The notes below the pieces were generated by a model, which was given only the letters and a program-made list of their open reading frames with translations, was not told the origin of the DNA and did no database searches. Positions 46,538-56,314 of a stretch of DNA of 64,000 nt are shown in pieces. How positions within the stretch are numbered: the first letter of the stretch is position 1; each line of letters starts with the position of its first letter. This stretch comes from Rhodocyclales bacterium GT-UBC. Lineage in GTDB: Bacteria; Pseudomonadota; Gammaproteobacteria; Burkholderiales; Rhodocyclaceae. The DNA lies in the NCBI GenBank assembly GCA_003583745.1, contig QXPY01000003.1:1-64000 (forward strand), given 5' to 3'. Position numbers and translations under genes: made by a program.

Positions 46538-48739
46538 TCAGAAACTGATGTTCACCCCGGCATAGAAGGAACGGCCCATGCCCGGCACGACGACGCCGTA
46601 GGGCGCGCCGGCGCCATTCAGCGACATCGTGGTGCCCTGGCCGATGTAGGCGCCGCCCAGCGGCAAAGCGTATTGCTTGTTGAGGACGTTCTCCAGGCCC
46701 AGGTCGAGGCGGACATGCTGCCACTGGTAGCTGCTGCGCAGGTTGAGCAGACCGTAGCCCTTGGTCTTCATTTCGTTATGCACGCCCGAGACCTGGTGCT
46801 TGCCGGCGACCAGTTGCTGCTCGATGGTATTGCTCCAGTTGCCCAGGCGATGCTCCAGCGCCAGTTTGGCGTTGAGCGGCATGATGTTGTAGAGGTTGTC
46901 GCCGGTCGTCTGGTTACGGCCATCGACGTAGCTCAACTGACCGCGCCCGGTGACGTTGCCGAAGCCGCTGCTGCGGGCCAGCGGCAGGAAGCCGGCGAGA
47001 TCGACGCCGAACAGGCGGGCGTCCTGATTGACCAGAGTCAGGTTGACGAAGCGGTCGCTGGCGCAGCTCGCCGCCAGGCAACGCGCCTCGATGAAGTTAT
47101 TAACGTAGGTCAGGTACGGCGTCAGGCGCAGGCCCCAATTTTCCTTGTTGCTGTCGTGCCAGTCAGCGGTGAAGCTCAGGGTGTGGGCGACTTCCGGCTT
47201 GAGGTCGAGATTGCCGACATAGCCGTTGCCGTCGCCGTTCCAGTTGACCATGGCCATCGCCATGCCGCCGGTCGACCAGGTGTAGCGCTCGTAAAGACTG
47301 GGCGAACGGGTCTTGCGCGAATAGCCACCTTCGTAGGTCTGGGTGGCATCGGCGGTGTAGCGGGCGAGCACGCTGAGGTCGAGGTTGTCGTCGGAGCGGC
47401 TGCGGTCCCGGTTGTTGAAGGCAGTCGAGTCGCGCAGGTAATTGGCCATCGTCGTGTTGTAGCCCTGCACCGTGCCGGTATCCATCTTGACCGTGCTGCT
47501 GCGGGCGCCGACCAGGCTGACCCATTTCTCCGACCAACGGGCTTCCCACTCGCCGTAGATATCGTAACGGTCGCGCTGGCCGTTGTTGATGTTAACGAAG
47601 GTATTGGGCGCCATGCCGCCACCGGACGGATCCCACCAGTCGTCGAGGCGATAGCGCTGGTACTCGACACCGGTGCGCAGCAGGTCGCGCCCATTCAGGT
47701 TGATTTCCGCCTTGAGCTGGGCGCCGGTATTGTGCCCCTCGGTATCCATCGGCATCCCGGGAATAGTGTGCGTCGCACCGTACCAGTAGAGCTTGTCGTC
47801 GCCGAAGTTCATCTTGTGGCGGGTGTGCTCGTTGTAGATGCGGCTTTCCAGCGTGCCCCAGTCATATTTACCGAGATAGTGCAGATTGAGCTGCGTGCTG
47901 CGGTTATCGGTCATGTCCATGTGCTGGTTGGGGAAGCCCTGGTAGGGAATGTGCTGCACCCCGACCTTGAAATCGAGCAAATGGTTTTCGTTGCGCAAGG
48001 CCACGGTCAGCGCCTGGTTTTCCGACTTGTAGCGCGACGAACCGACCTCGTCGCCGGCCAGCCATTCCTGCCCCCAGGCGGCCTGGCCGGCCGCCTTGAA
48101 GGCCTTGGCCGATTTGTAATTGCCCGACTGCGCGGTGGCGCCGGTATAGGTCAGGCTGAGGTTCTCGTTGGCGATGGTAGCCGAGGCGTTAACCCCGTGC
48201 GCATCGCCGTTGGAGCGGTAGAAGGTGCCGAGCTGGCCGCTGACCAGCGGCGCATTCCCGGCGCTGGCAAAACGCGGCGTGGCCGAGTTGACCACGATGG
48301 CGCCGCCGATGCTGTCGCCGCCGACGCTGACCGGCGTGATGCCGGCATAGACCTTGACGCTGCCGACCTGGGTCGGGTCGATATAGGAGAGCGGCGGATT
48401 CATGTGATTGGCGCAAGCCGAGATCAGGTCCATGCCATCGACCTGGATGCGCAGCCGGTCGTCGGCCAGGCCATGCATGACCGGCAGGCTGGAGACGCCG
48501 CCGGCGCCGTAGAGCTGGACGCCCGGCAAATCGCGCAGCAGGGCGGCGCTATCGCCGGCAACCACTGCTTGCGGCACCGGATTGGCGACTTTCAGCGCCG
48601 ACTCGGCGGCTTCAAGTTTTTTCGCGCTGACCACGACGTTATCGAGGGTACGGCCGCTTTCCGGTGCTGTCTGGGCGACCGCCACCGACGAAAAGGCTAC
48701 CGCCAGCGCGGCCGTCAAAGGATGGAAACGAGATTGCAC
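46538..48739 (-). CDS. TonB-dependent receptor, OprC/NosA-like copper receptor (receptor 3)
   Basis: 733 residues. Signal peptide MQSRFHPLTAALAVAFSSVAVA. The plug segment DGMDLISACANHMNPPLSYIDPTQVGSVKVYAGITPVSVGGDSIGG is the hallmark of OprC/NosA copper receptors, in which a Cys/Met/His set binds copper; here ACANHMNPP keeps Cys, His and Met. The barrel ends RSFYAGVNISF. This makes copper the best guess for the locus as a whole. Minus strand, with its promoter region between it and ptsI. Confidence 0.88.
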   Translation of the reverse strand: MQSRFHPLTAALAVAFSSVAVAQTAPESGRTLDNVVVSAKKLEAAESALKVANPVPQAVVAGDSAALLRDLPGVQLYGAGGVSSLPVMHGLADDRLRIQVDGMDLISACANHMNPPLSYIDPTQVGSVKVYAGITPVSVGGDSIGGAIVVNSATPRFASAGNAPLVSGQLGTFYRSNGDAHGVNASATIANENLSLTYTGATAQSGNYKSAKAFKAAGQAAWGQEWLAGDEVGSSRYKSENQALTVALRNENHLLDFKVGVQHIPYQGFPNQHMDMTDNRSTQLNLHYLGKYDWGTLESRIYNEHTRHKMNFGDDKLYWYGATHTIPGMPMDTEGHNTGAQLKAEINLNGRDLLRTGVEYQRYRLDDWWDPSGGGMAPNTFVNINNGQRDRYDIYGEWEARWSEKWVSLVGARSSTVKMDTGTVQGYNTTMANYLRDSTAFNNRDRSRSDDNLDLSVLARYTADATQTYEGGYSRKTRSPSLYERYTWSTGGMAMAMVNWNGDGNGYVGNLDLKPEVAHTLSFTADWHDSNKENWGLRLTPYLTYVNNFIEARCLAASCASDRFVNLTLVNQDARLFGVDLAGFLPLARSSGFGNVTGRGQLSYVDGRNQTTGDNLYNIMPLNAKLALEHRLGNWSNTIEQQLVAGKHQVSGVHNEMKTKGYGLLNLRSSYQWQHVRLDLGLENVLNKQYALPLGGAYIGQGTTMSLNGAGAPYGVVVPGMGRSFYAGVNISF

Positions 48740-48801
48740 TGTACTCTCCCTGAATTTTTATTAAGCAGGGGATTGTCCGAGGACGGAGAGCACGCGGGAA
48801 T

Positions 48802-48818
48802 GTGACATATTGCCGCAG
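48802..48818. promoter_or_regulatory. Candidate operator, receptor 3
   Basis: TGTGACAT-A-TTGCCGCA, a 17-bp imperfect palindrome of the same type as those before receptors 1 and 2. On the minus strand a possible -10 (GACAAT) follows about 23 bases later. It is in the 122-base gap between receptor 3 and ptsI. Confidence 0.45.
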
Positions 48819-48861
48819 GCGCCCAACCTGGCGGCAGACAGGGCGGAAGCGGCAGCCAGGC

Positions 48862-50604
48862 TCAGGCGTTGAGTTTCTCGAGCGCTTCGCGCAGCTTGCC
48901 GGGTTCGTCGAGGCGGAGCATGCGACGAACGTGCGGCGTCAGCTCGCTGACATCCGACTTGAGAATGCGATTCTTCACTTCCAGAATCTGCGACGGATGC
49001 ATCGAGAAGATGCGCAACCCCATGCCGAGCAGCAGCCGGGTCAGCGCCGGATCGCCGGCCACTTCGCCGCATACCGAGACCGGCACACCGACCTTCTCGG
49101 CACTGGCCAGCGTATGGGCGAGCAGCATCAGCACAGCCGGATGCAAGGGGTCGTAGAGGCTGGCCACCTGCTCGTCGGAGCGGTCGATGGCCAGCGTGTA
49201 CTGGATCAGGTCGTTGGTGCCGATCGACAGGAAGTCGAGACGGCGCAGGAAGAGGCCGACCGCTAGCGCGGCCGCCGGAATCTCGATCATGCCGCCAACC
49301 TGGATGTTTTCGTCGAAGGCAACCTTCTCGCCACGCAGGCTGGACTTGGCCTGTTCGAGCGCGGCCAGCGTCTGGTCGATCTCGTGGGCATGCGCCAGCA
49401 TCGGGATGAGCAGCTTGATCGGGCCATGCTTCGAGGCACGGAGGATGGCCCGCAACTGGGTCTGGAACATGCGCGGCTCGGCCAGAGACAGGCGAATGGC
49501 GCGCCGGCCAAGGGCCGGGTTGGTCTGCACCCGGTCGTTGACCAGCGTATCCGGGCGAATGTCCTTGTCGTTGCCGAGATCAAAAGTGCGGATGGTGACG
49601 ACACGGCCGGCCATGCCCTTGACCACCTTTTTGTAGGCCTCGTACTGCTCTTTTTCGTCGGGCATGTCGCCGCGGTCGAGAAAGAGGAATTCGGTACGGA
49701 ACAGGCCGACGCCTTCGGCGCCGGCTTCGAGCGCGATCGGCACGTCGCCGGGCAACTCGATATTGGCGTACAGCTGTACGTCTACGCCGTCGATACTTTG
49801 CGAACGCGCCGTCTTCAGGCGCTTGAGCTTGGATTTCTCCAGCTCGATCTGGTTCTTGCGCAGCAGGTATTCGTCGAGCACCCGGGGATCGGGATTGACG
49901 ATGACGACGCCGCGCACGCCGTCGATGATCATCTGCTCGCCGTCGCGGATCAGCGAACGGGCATTCTCCAGGCCGACCACCGAGGGAATCGCCATCGAGC
50001 GGGCGAGAATCGCCGTATGCGAGGTGGCACCGCCGACGTCGGTAATGAAGGAGGCGAAGCGGTGGTCCTTGAAGGCGATGACATCGGCCGGCGAAAGGTC
50101 GTGGGCGACGACGATCAGGTTCTCTTCCTTGACCCCCTTGGCCGTCTTCATCACGGCACGGCCGGGATGACCGAGCAGTTCCTTGATGACGCGTTCGACC
50201 ACCTGGACGACGTCGAACTTGCGTTCGCGCAGGTAGGGGTCGTCGAACTGCTCGAACTGGCCGACCAGATGTTCCATCTGCTGGACCAGCGCCCACTCGG
50301 CATTGCAGCGGCGTTCGCGGATGATCTCGCGCGGCTTGTCGACCAGTTCCGGGTCTTCCAGGAACATGGTGTGGATGTCGATGAACGCAGCCAGCTCGGC
50401 CGGCGCGTGCTCGGTCGTCTCCTTCATCGTTTCCAGCTCGCCCTTGACCACCTTGATGGCCGATTCGAAACGGGCGATTTCCTTGTCGACCATGCGCGGC
50501 GCGATGGTCAGGTGCGACACTTCCAGCGTCGCGTGCGACATGAGCATGGCCCGCCCGATGGCGATGCCGCCTGAGACACCGAGACCGTGCAGGGTAAAGC
50601 TCAT
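48862..50604 (-). CDS. ptsI: PTS enzyme I
   Basis: 580 residues from the ATG at 50604 (MSFTLHGLGVSGGIAIG), preceded by GGGAGAA; an upstream start at 50637 is inside ptsH. Phospho-His in GGATSHTAILARSMAIP, PEP-binding segments VGLFRTEFLFLDR and SIGTNDLIQYTLAIDR, and the active-site cysteine region SVCGEVAGDP. It phosphorylates HPr with PEP. No sugar permease is present, so the system is probably regulatory. Confidence 0.96.
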   Translation of the reverse strand: MSFTLHGLGVSGGIAIGRAMLMSHATLEVSHLTIAPRMVDKEIARFESAIKVVKGELETMKETTEHAPAELAAFIDIHTMFLEDPELVDKPREIIRERRCNAEWALVQQMEHLVGQFEQFDDPYLRERKFDVVQVVERVIKELLGHPGRAVMKTAKGVKEENLIVVAHDLSPADVIAFKDHRFASFITDVGGATSHTAILARSMAIPSVVGLENARSLIRDGEQMIIDGVRGVVIVNPDPRVLDEYLLRKNQIELEKSKLKRLKTARSQSIDGVDVQLYANIELPGDVPIALEAGAEGVGLFRTEFLFLDRGDMPDEKEQYEAYKKVVKGMAGRVVTIRTFDLGNDKDIRPDTLVNDRVQTNPALGRRAIRLSLAEPRMFQTQLRAILRASKHGPIKLLIPMLAHAHEIDQTLAALEQAKSSLRGEKVAFDENIQVGGMIEIPAAALAVGLFLRRLDFLSIGTNDLIQYTLAIDRSDEQVASLYDPLHPAVLMLLAHTLASAEKVGVPVSVCGEVAGDPALTRLLLGMGLRIFSMHPSQILEVKNRILKSDVSELTPHVRRMLRLDEPGKLREALEKLNA

Positions 50605-50608
50605 GTTC

Positions 50609-50878
50609 TTATTCTCCCTCGCCGAAGTAATCGGCAATCAATGCCAGTAGCGCCGTCATCGCCTCGGCTTCGTCCTCGCCGTCGGTCTCGATGGTGACTT
50701 TCGAGCCCTTGCCGGCGGCCAGCATCATGACGCCCATGATGCTCTTGGCGTTGATCCGGCGAGCGCCCTTGGCCATCCAGACTTCGCATTTGTACTTGCC
50801 GGCGAGTTGGGTCAGCTTGGCGGAAGCGCGGGCGTGCAGCCCGAGCTTGTTGATGATTTCGGTTTCCTGAGTCTGCAT
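50609..50878 (-). CDS. ptsH: HPr phosphocarrier protein
   Basis: 89 residues from the ATG at 50878 (MQTQETEIINKLGLHARAS). Phospho-acceptor H15 in GLHARASAKL; the serine of NAKSIMGVMML corresponds to Ser46 of HPr, the regulatory site where an HPr kinase exists. Four bases before ptsI. Confidence 0.95.
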   Translation of the reverse strand: MQTQETEIINKLGLHARASAKLTQLAGKYKCEVWMAKGARRINAKSIMGVMMLAAGKGSKVTIETDGEDEAEAMTALLALIADYFGEGE

Positions 50879-50882
50879 GGTT

Positions 50883-51272
50883 TTAATGATCCTGCATGTT
50901 GAATACGCCATCCCGCCCGCCGTCCCGCGCCCGCGTCAGCAGCACTTCCATGCCCTTGTCGCGATAGGTCAGGGCACGCAGCAGCATGGGAAGATTGGCC
51001 CCGGCCAGACCTTCGATACGGCCCGGTTCGAGCAGCTTGAGGGCGAGATTGGCCGGGCTGGCGCCGAAGATGTCGGTGAGAATCAGCACCCCGTCGCCAT
51101 CATCGACCATTTGCAGCATGTTGCGGGCGAGTGGCAGCAAGTCGAGCGGGTCGTCCTGCGCGGCAACACCGAGCTGATTGAGAAGGGCTGGGCGCTTGTT
51201 GAGCACATGGCAGGCATTCTGGACGAGCGCCTCGCCGAAGCTGCCATGGGTGATGAGTAGAATTCCGATCAT
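50883..51272 (-). CDS. PTS EIIA component, mannose (EIIA-Man) family
   Basis: 129 residues. Phospho-acceptor H9 in ILLITHGSFGEAL and LILTDIFGASPANLALKLL typical of EIIA-Man (ManX N-domain). First gene of the EIIA-ptsH-ptsI set. In betaproteobacteria this trio lacks EIIB/EIIC and is thought to regulate, not transport; that is family knowledge, not shown here. Confidence 0.92.
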   Translation of the reverse strand: MIGILLITHGSFGEALVQNACHVLNKRPALLNQLGVAAQDDPLDLLPLARNMLQMVDDGDGVLILTDIFGASPANLALKLLEPGRIEGLAGANLPMLLRALTYRDKGMEVLLTRARDGGRDGVFNMQDH

Positions 51273-51293
51273 GCGTCGGATTCTAACGCCCTT

Positions 51294-52199
51294 TCAGCGT
51301 CGGCTGACCACCAGGATGCCGGCAATGACCAGCGCGGCGCCAACCATCTGCTGCGAGGATATCCGCTCGCCGAGCAACCACCAGCCGAAGGCGATGGTCA
51401 GCATCGGTCCGATCATGCCGAACAGCGCCGAACGGCCGGCCCCCAAGCGACGGATCGCGGCGGATTGCGCAAAGACCGGAATCACCGTGGCAAACACCGC
51501 CATCGCCAGCCCCCAACCGTAAACCGGCAACGGCTGGATGAAATCGGCCAGGCGGTGACTGCCGGCAAAGTGCAGCAAGGTGGCCGCCGAGGAAACCAGC
51601 ATGGCGAGTGCCGTGAAGCGCATGGCCCCAAGACGCGCGATCATCGGCGCACTGCCCGACAGGTAGATCGCGTAGCAGACGCTGGAGGCGAACACCAGTC
51701 CGCCCCCGATCCAGACCTGGCGCGCCTCGCCCAGGCCGAGATCATGCACGAAGGCGAAACCGATACCGGCATAGCACAGCGCGATGGCAAGGGCTTCCCG
51801 GCGCGAAAAGGACTTGCCCTGGAAGAACACGCCGATCAGCACGGTCAGCGTCGGGTAGGTGTAGAGAATCAGGCGTTCGAGACCGGCCGAGATGTATTGC
51901 AGACCGAGGAAATCGAGCAGGCTTGAACCGTAATAGCCAAGACAGCCAAGCACGGTCAGACGCGCCCAGTCGCCGCCCGTCAGGCTGCCGCCGGCACGAT
52001 GTTCGGCCAGGCCGACCCACAGAAAGACCGGCAAGGCGAAGCCCATGCGCAAGGCGAGCAAGGTAATGGCATCGACGCCGTAGGGATAGGCCAGCTTGAC
52101 GAAGACTGCCTTCAACGAAAAGCCGAAAGCCGCCAGCAGGGCGAGGCCCGCGCCCCACGCCATCGAGCTGTTTTGGGCGTTCGTTTTTTTCAAAGTCAT
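51294..52199 (-). CDS. EamA/DMT-family transporter
   Basis: 301 residues, ten membrane segments in two EamA repeats (WGAGLALLAAFGFSLKAVFVKLAY; second repeat GLVFASSVCYAIYLSGSAPMI). Substrate unknown. It ends 21 bases before the EIIA gene and could be co-transcribed. It is divergent from a LysR gene, a common arrangement in which the regulator controls the exporter. Confidence 0.85.
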   Translation of the reverse strand: MTLKKTNAQNSSMAWGAGLALLAAFGFSLKAVFVKLAYPYGVDAITLLALRMGFALPVFLWVGLAEHRAGGSLTGGDWARLTVLGCLGYYGSSLLDFLGLQYISAGLERLILYTYPTLTVLIGVFFQGKSFSRREALAIALCYAGIGFAFVHDLGLGEARQVWIGGGLVFASSVCYAIYLSGSAPMIARLGAMRFTALAMLVSSAATLLHFAGSHRLADFIQPLPVYGWGLAMAVFATVIPVFAQSAAIRRLGAGRSALFGMIGPMLTIAFGWWLLGERISSQQMVGAALVIAGILVVSRR

Positions 52200-52295
52200 G
52201 ATTCAGGCCGAAATGTACGAAACGCCATTCAACAGGCCTATTCAAGCTTTAACAATTGGTATTATTCAAATCCAGCATTCGCCCAGGACGAAACC

Positions 52296-53192
52296 TTGCA
52301 CTACGACCTGCCCGACCTCCGACTGGTTGCCGCCATTGCCGACAGCGGTAGTCTGAGCCGCGCCGCCGAGCGTATCCATCTCGCCCCATCCTCGGCCAGC
52401 CATCGCCTGACCCAACTCGAAGCCAGTCTCGGCGTCGCGCTCTTCGTCCGCCACGCCCGCGGCCTGCGCCCGACCCATGCCGGCGAATCGCTGCTCCGCC
52501 ATGCCCGCCAGGTTTTCGCCCAGCTCGAACAGATGCATGCCGACCTGGCACCCTACGCCAGCGGCGTAAACAGCCAGGTCACGGTGTTCGCCAATACCAA
52601 CGCGATCAACTGCTTCCTGCCCGAAGATCTTGGCGATTTCCTGCGCGAGCATCCGCACATCCGGGTCAGCCTGGAGGAACAACCCAGTCCGACCATCATT
52701 CAAGCCGTTGCTGCCGGCCAGGTCGAAATCGGCGTCGTCGCCGCCGCCGGCAGCCCGGCCGGACTGGAGACCGAGGCCTATCGCAACGACCGGCTGGTGC
52801 TGGTGGTGCCGGCCGGGCACGCGCTCGCCGCGCGCCAGCAGGTCGCCTTCGCCGAAGTGCTCGGCCAGCCCTTTGTCTGCCTGCATGCCGGTAGCGCCAT
52901 CCATACCTTCATGATGAATGCCGCGGCACAACTGGGCGGCAGCCTCGATGTCCGCATCCAGGTGCGCAGTTTCAACGCCGTCTGCCGGATGGTCGCGGCC
53001 GGTGTCGGGATCGGCATGGTGCCGCGCTCAGCGGTGGGCGAGGGGCTGGAAACGGTGGCCATCAGCGACGCCTGGGCACCGCGCGACCTGCAACTCTGCG
53101 TCCGCGCCCGGGCTCTGCTCAGTCCGGCCGCGGACGCCCTTTTCGAGCACCTGGCCGAAAAGGGCGGGGCGGCGCTTACAACGGCCGCTTGA
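52296..53192 (+). CDS. LysR-family transcriptional regulator
   Basis: 298 residues starting at TTG (52296), with AGGA seven bases upstream; no in-frame ATG is well placed. N-terminal winged helix (LRLVAAIADSGSLSRAAERIHLAPSSASHRLTQLEASLGVALFVRHARGLRPT), then a periplasmic-binding-type effector domain. Divergent from the EamA gene at 96 bases, its likely target. Its 3' end overlaps the next gene's end by 17 bases on the opposite strand. Confidence 0.9.
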   Translation: MHYDLPDLRLVAAIADSGSLSRAAERIHLAPSSASHRLTQLEASLGVALFVRHARGLRPTHAGESLLRHARQVFAQLEQMHADLAPYASGVNSQVTVFANTNAINCFLPEDLGDFLREHPHIRVSLEEQPSPTIIQAVAAGQVEIGVVAAAGSPAGLETEAYRNDRLVLVVPAGHALAARQQVAFAEVLGQPFVCLHAGSAIHTFMMNAAAQLGGSLDVRIQVRSFNAVCRMVAAGVGIGMVPRSAVGEGLETVAISDAWAPRDLQLCVRARALLSPAADALFEHLAEKGGAALTTAA

Positions 53193-53742
53193 CGGTCAAC
53201 CCGCCGCGAATCTCGCCCTTGCTGTAGCCGGTCGCCTGATCGTGCGGATAGCTCTCGGTCAGCTTCGCCTTCAGACCGGCATCCAGCGTCTCGCTCGGAC
53301 CGTGGCACTTCAGGCAGACCTCGGCCGTAGGCAGCGCCTTGATATAGCGGAAGACCGGCTTGCCGTCGATCTGAACGATTTCGCCTTTCTCCAGGGTTTC
53401 CGGTTTTTCGCCATTTGCAGCACGAATATTGAAATCGGCCAATTGGCGGACTTCCCAGGCGTCGGGCGTGGCACGACCGGGATTGCGCGCCTTCAAACTG
53501 ACCCGACGAATGTCCCAACCGGTTTCACGGCGTTTTTCCTCGATCAGGTTCGGCGCCAATTCCTTGCACACCGGAATCGCCCCCGCCACACCTTGCGCCG
53601 CTACGGCTTCCTGCATCGCCCCAACCACCTTCGGCACGACCGGCAGCACCGCCTGCTTGGTCTTGGCGGTCAAGTCAGGGAGATCCTGGGCCGTGGCCGG
53701 CAGGGCAATCAACAAGGCAGTAAGCAGGGTGGTCGTTTTCAT
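53176..53742 (-). CDS. DUF3365 periplasmic haem-binding protein
   Basis: 188 residues from the ATG at 53742. Signal peptide MKTTTLLTALLIALPATAQ. The motif CLKCHG is a c-type haem site (CxxCH). The layout ALxPVVPKVVGAMQ...CKELAPNLIEEKRRETGWDIRRVSLKARNP matches DUF3365 (Tll0287-like) domains, which sense redox or gas in the periplasm. Here it stands alone with no attached signalling domain. A chemoreceptor is the next gene in the other direction. Confidence 0.85.
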   Translation of the reverse strand: MKTTTLLTALLIALPATAQDLPDLTAKTKQAVLPVVPKVVGAMQEAVAAQGVAGAIPVCKELAPNLIEEKRRETGWDIRRVSLKARNPGRATPDAWEVRQLADFNIRAANGEKPETLEKGEIVQIDGKPVFRYIKALPTAEVCLKCHGPSETLDAGLKAKLTESYPHDQATGYSKGEIRGGLTVKRPL

Positions 53743-53859
53743 GGCAAGCCTTACAAAATAATCAAACACTAATATTACATCGACAGGCCAAGAATGGGCA
53801 GCCGATTCGGACGGAGACTCCTGCCTCACGACATCGGCCATCCGGGTTATTCGCCGCAT

Positions 53860-54209
53860 CCTTTCGGATTAACAAAAATTAACCCATTAAACAAAAAAAT
53901 TTATTTCATGGCGATTTTGTTGGAGCTCCATGCCACGGCCATCTTAATACATTGAATTAAATGAAATTAAAGTACCGATAACTCATCGTTGATTACGGAA
54001 CCAAACCATTTGTCATATCCGGTATTTCGTATATTTGCTTATGATTATCGTATTTCTGTAACATTTCGATATAATCCTTCCGCCGGCCCCCAAGGAGTCC
54101 GGCCCTCGTGGGGCAGGAAGGCGCAGACCGACCGTCCAGTGATAACCCAAAAAAGAGAAATTCGAGTTTCGACCACTTTTGGCCGACGATTCATTTTCAG
54201 GGGTATATC
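53860..54209. other. AT-rich intergenic region upstream of the chemoreceptor
   Basis: Between the divergent DUF3365 and chemoreceptor genes. Clearly more AT-rich than its surroundings. A CCGATAA (53975-53981) with TAAA 13 bases before it resembles a flagellar sigma-28 promoter, but the spacing is off. A TATAAT occurs at 54070-54075 without a good -35. No gene is seen. Confidence 0.35.
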
Positions 54210-56249
54210 GTGTCAAACATTGCCTTGTCATCTCGGCAAACCATCGCAGCAAAACTCAATCTGGCCTTGCTTTTTGTCGTCATCGTGATCTTCCTGATCG
54301 CTGGTGGCTTCCTCACCCACTGGCTGGGGAATCGTCTCGAGCAGCGAGGCATTGACGAACTGAGCCGTACCAACCAGCAAATTGTCGACATGGTCGACGC
54401 CTACGCCAGTGCGCTGGAAAAATCCGCCGAAATGCTGGGCGCATCGTTTGCCGGCAACCTCCCCAAACGTCTGGCTGCCGATAGCGAACATCCTGTTGTC
54501 ACCGGCGGCAATCCAGTTCCTGCGCTACGCTCGACCGATACGATCTTCAACAATCATACGACGCTGGTCGATCAATTCTCCAATACCACCGGCGGCGTCG
54601 CCACGCTCTTTGTCCGCCAGGGTGACGACTTCGTCCGGATCAGCAGTTCCTTGCGCGATGCCAAGGGCGAACGGGTGATCGGCACGACACTGGGCAATAC
54701 CCACCCGGCGCGGGCCAAGTTATTGGCCGGCAGCCCCTTTACCGGCCCGACCAAGCTGTTCGGCCGCAGCTACATGGCGCGCTACACCCCGCTACTCGAC
54801 GAACACGGCAAGGTGATTGGCGTCAGCTTCGTCGGGCTCGATTTCACCGACAGCCTGCAAGCATTGAAGAGCCGCGTCCTGGCCATCAAGGTCGGCGAAA
54901 CCGGTTACGCCTTTGCCCTGGATGCAACGCAGGAGCCGGGCATGGCTGTCATCCACCCGGCGGCGGAAGGCAAAAACCTGCTCGGCGTCACCGATCGCGA
55001 CGGCCTGTCCGTTGCCAAGCGACTGATCGACATGAAGCAAGGCGTGCTGCGCTACTGGTGGAAGAACAAGGACGATGATGGCGCCCGCGAAAAGATTGCC
55101 GTGGTCGCCCCCTTCGAACGTTGGGGCTGGGTTGTCTCGACCAGCGCCTACACCGACGAATTCAGTCGCGAGGTCACCACCGTGCAACGTCAATTGGCGC
55201 TGGCCGGGCTGTTCATCGTGGTTGTCCTCGGACTGGTCATCATGTCGGCCACCAAGCGCTGGATCTCGCGCCCGATGGCCGAAGCCGTCGCCGTCACCCA
55301 GCGTGTCGCGGCGGGCGATCTGACCGGCAGCATCGAGGCCAAGACGCAGGACGAAGTCGGTCTGCTGCTCACCGCCCTGGATGGCATGAGCCGCCAATTG
55401 CGCCAGATGGTCAGCGAAATCGACGCCGGCATCCATGGCCTAGCGACGGATGCCCAGCGCCTATCGAGCGCATCGGACGCGGTAGCCCATGGCTCGGGCG
55501 AGCAAAGCAACTCGGCGACGACCATGGCTTCGACGGTCGAGGAAATGACGACCAGCATCCATCAGGTGGCGCAGCACGCAGAAGCCTGCCGGGCACTGGC
55601 CGAGACCTCGAGCCAGGTCTCGGAGGCCGGCATCGAGGTAATCAATGCCGCAATCGAGGGGATGAGCCGGATTGCCGATACCGTCACCCACTCGTCCCAT
55701 GCCGTGATGCAACTGGGCCGCGAATCTGAACAGATTTCGCAGATCGTCAATGTGATCCGCGAAATCGCCGATCAGACCAATCTGCTCGCCCTCAACGCCG
55801 CCATCGAGGCTGCCCGCGCCGGAGAAGCCGGGCGGGGCTTCGCCGTGGTGGCCGACGAGGTCCGCAAACTGGCCGAACGGACGACGCAATCGACGCAGGA
55901 AATCACCCGCATGATCGAATCGATCCAACGCGGCGCACATGCCGCGGTGGAACAAATGCAAACCGGCGAACGCCAGGTCAGCGCCGGCGTGCAGTTGGCC
56001 AGCGAAGCCGGCGGCCGGATCAGTGCGATCAAGGAAGGAGCAAGCGATGTCAGCGTCGCCGTCGTCGGCATTTCCGATGCACTGCGCGAACAAAGCGTCG
56101 CCAACATGGAAATCGCCCGCAACGTCGAATGCATCGCCCAACAAGCCGAGGAAAACCACGTACAAGCAAAATCCACGGCCGACACGGCAATGGCCATGGA
56201 AGCGCTGTCGGCCCAGCTACGGGCCAGCATCGCCCGCTTCAAGACCTGA
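54210..56249 (+). CDS. Methyl-accepting chemotaxis protein with double-Cache-type sensor
   Basis: 679 residues from the GTG at 54210, after AGGGG; the frame is open from 54108 but without a ribosome site. Membrane segment [20 protein letters not shown], periplasmic Cache3/Cache2-type domain ([45 protein letters not shown]), second membrane segment [23 protein letters not shown], and a signalling domain with tip [43 protein letters not shown]. Ligand unknown. Confidence 0.93.
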   Translation: MSNIALSSRQTIAAKLNLALLFVVIVIFLIAGGFLTHWLGNRLEQRGIDELSRTNQQIVDMVDAYASALEKSAEMLGASFAGNLPKRLAADSEHPVVTGGNPVPALRSTDTIFNNHTTLVDQFSNTTGGVATLFVRQGDDFVRISSSLRDAKGERVIGTTLGNTHPARAKLLAGSPFTGPTKLFGRSYMARYTPLLDEHGKVIGVSFVGLDFTDSLQALKSRVLAIKVGETGYAFALDATQEPGMAVIHPAAEGKNLLGVTDRDGLSVAKRLIDMKQGVLRYWWKNKDDDGAREKIAVVAPFERWGWVVSTSAYTDEFSREVTTVQRQLALAGLFIVVVLGLVIMSATKRWISRPMAEAVAVTQRVAAGDLTGSIEAKTQDEVGLLLTALDGMSRQLRQMVSEIDAGIHGLATDAQRLSSASDAVAHGSGEQSNSATTMASTVEEMTTSIHQVAQHAEACRALAETSSQVSEAGIEVINAAIEGMSRIADTVTHSSHAVMQLGRESEQISQIVNVIREIADQTNLLALNAAIEAARAGEAGRGFAVVADEVRKLAERTTQSTQEITRMIESIQRGAHAAVEQMQTGERQVSAGVQLASEAGGRISAIKEGASDVSVAVVGISDALREQSVANMEIARNVECIAQQAEENHVQAKSTADTAMAMEALSAQLRASIARFKT

Positions 56250-56265
56250 AGAAAAACCGGACAAC

Positions 56266-56294
56266 AAAAAGCCGCCTCTCCCGGCGGCTTTTTT
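56266..56294 (+). terminator. Rho-independent terminator, usable from both sides
   Basis: AAAAAGCCGCC, loop TCTCCC, GGCGGCTTTTTT. Lies between the chemoreceptor gene and the convergent ubiJ gene. Confidence 0.88.
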
Positions 56295-56314
56295 ATTGAT
56301 CGGACGGAAGCCGA

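Noticed and set aside
46673..48805. 710-codon plus-strand frame opposite receptor 3
   Set aside because: Shadow of the OprC/NosA-like gene; no domain, no ribosome site.
53958..53981. Sigma-28-like promoter before the chemoreceptor
   Set aside because: CCGATAA is good but the TAAA lies about three bases too close; kept only as a remark.
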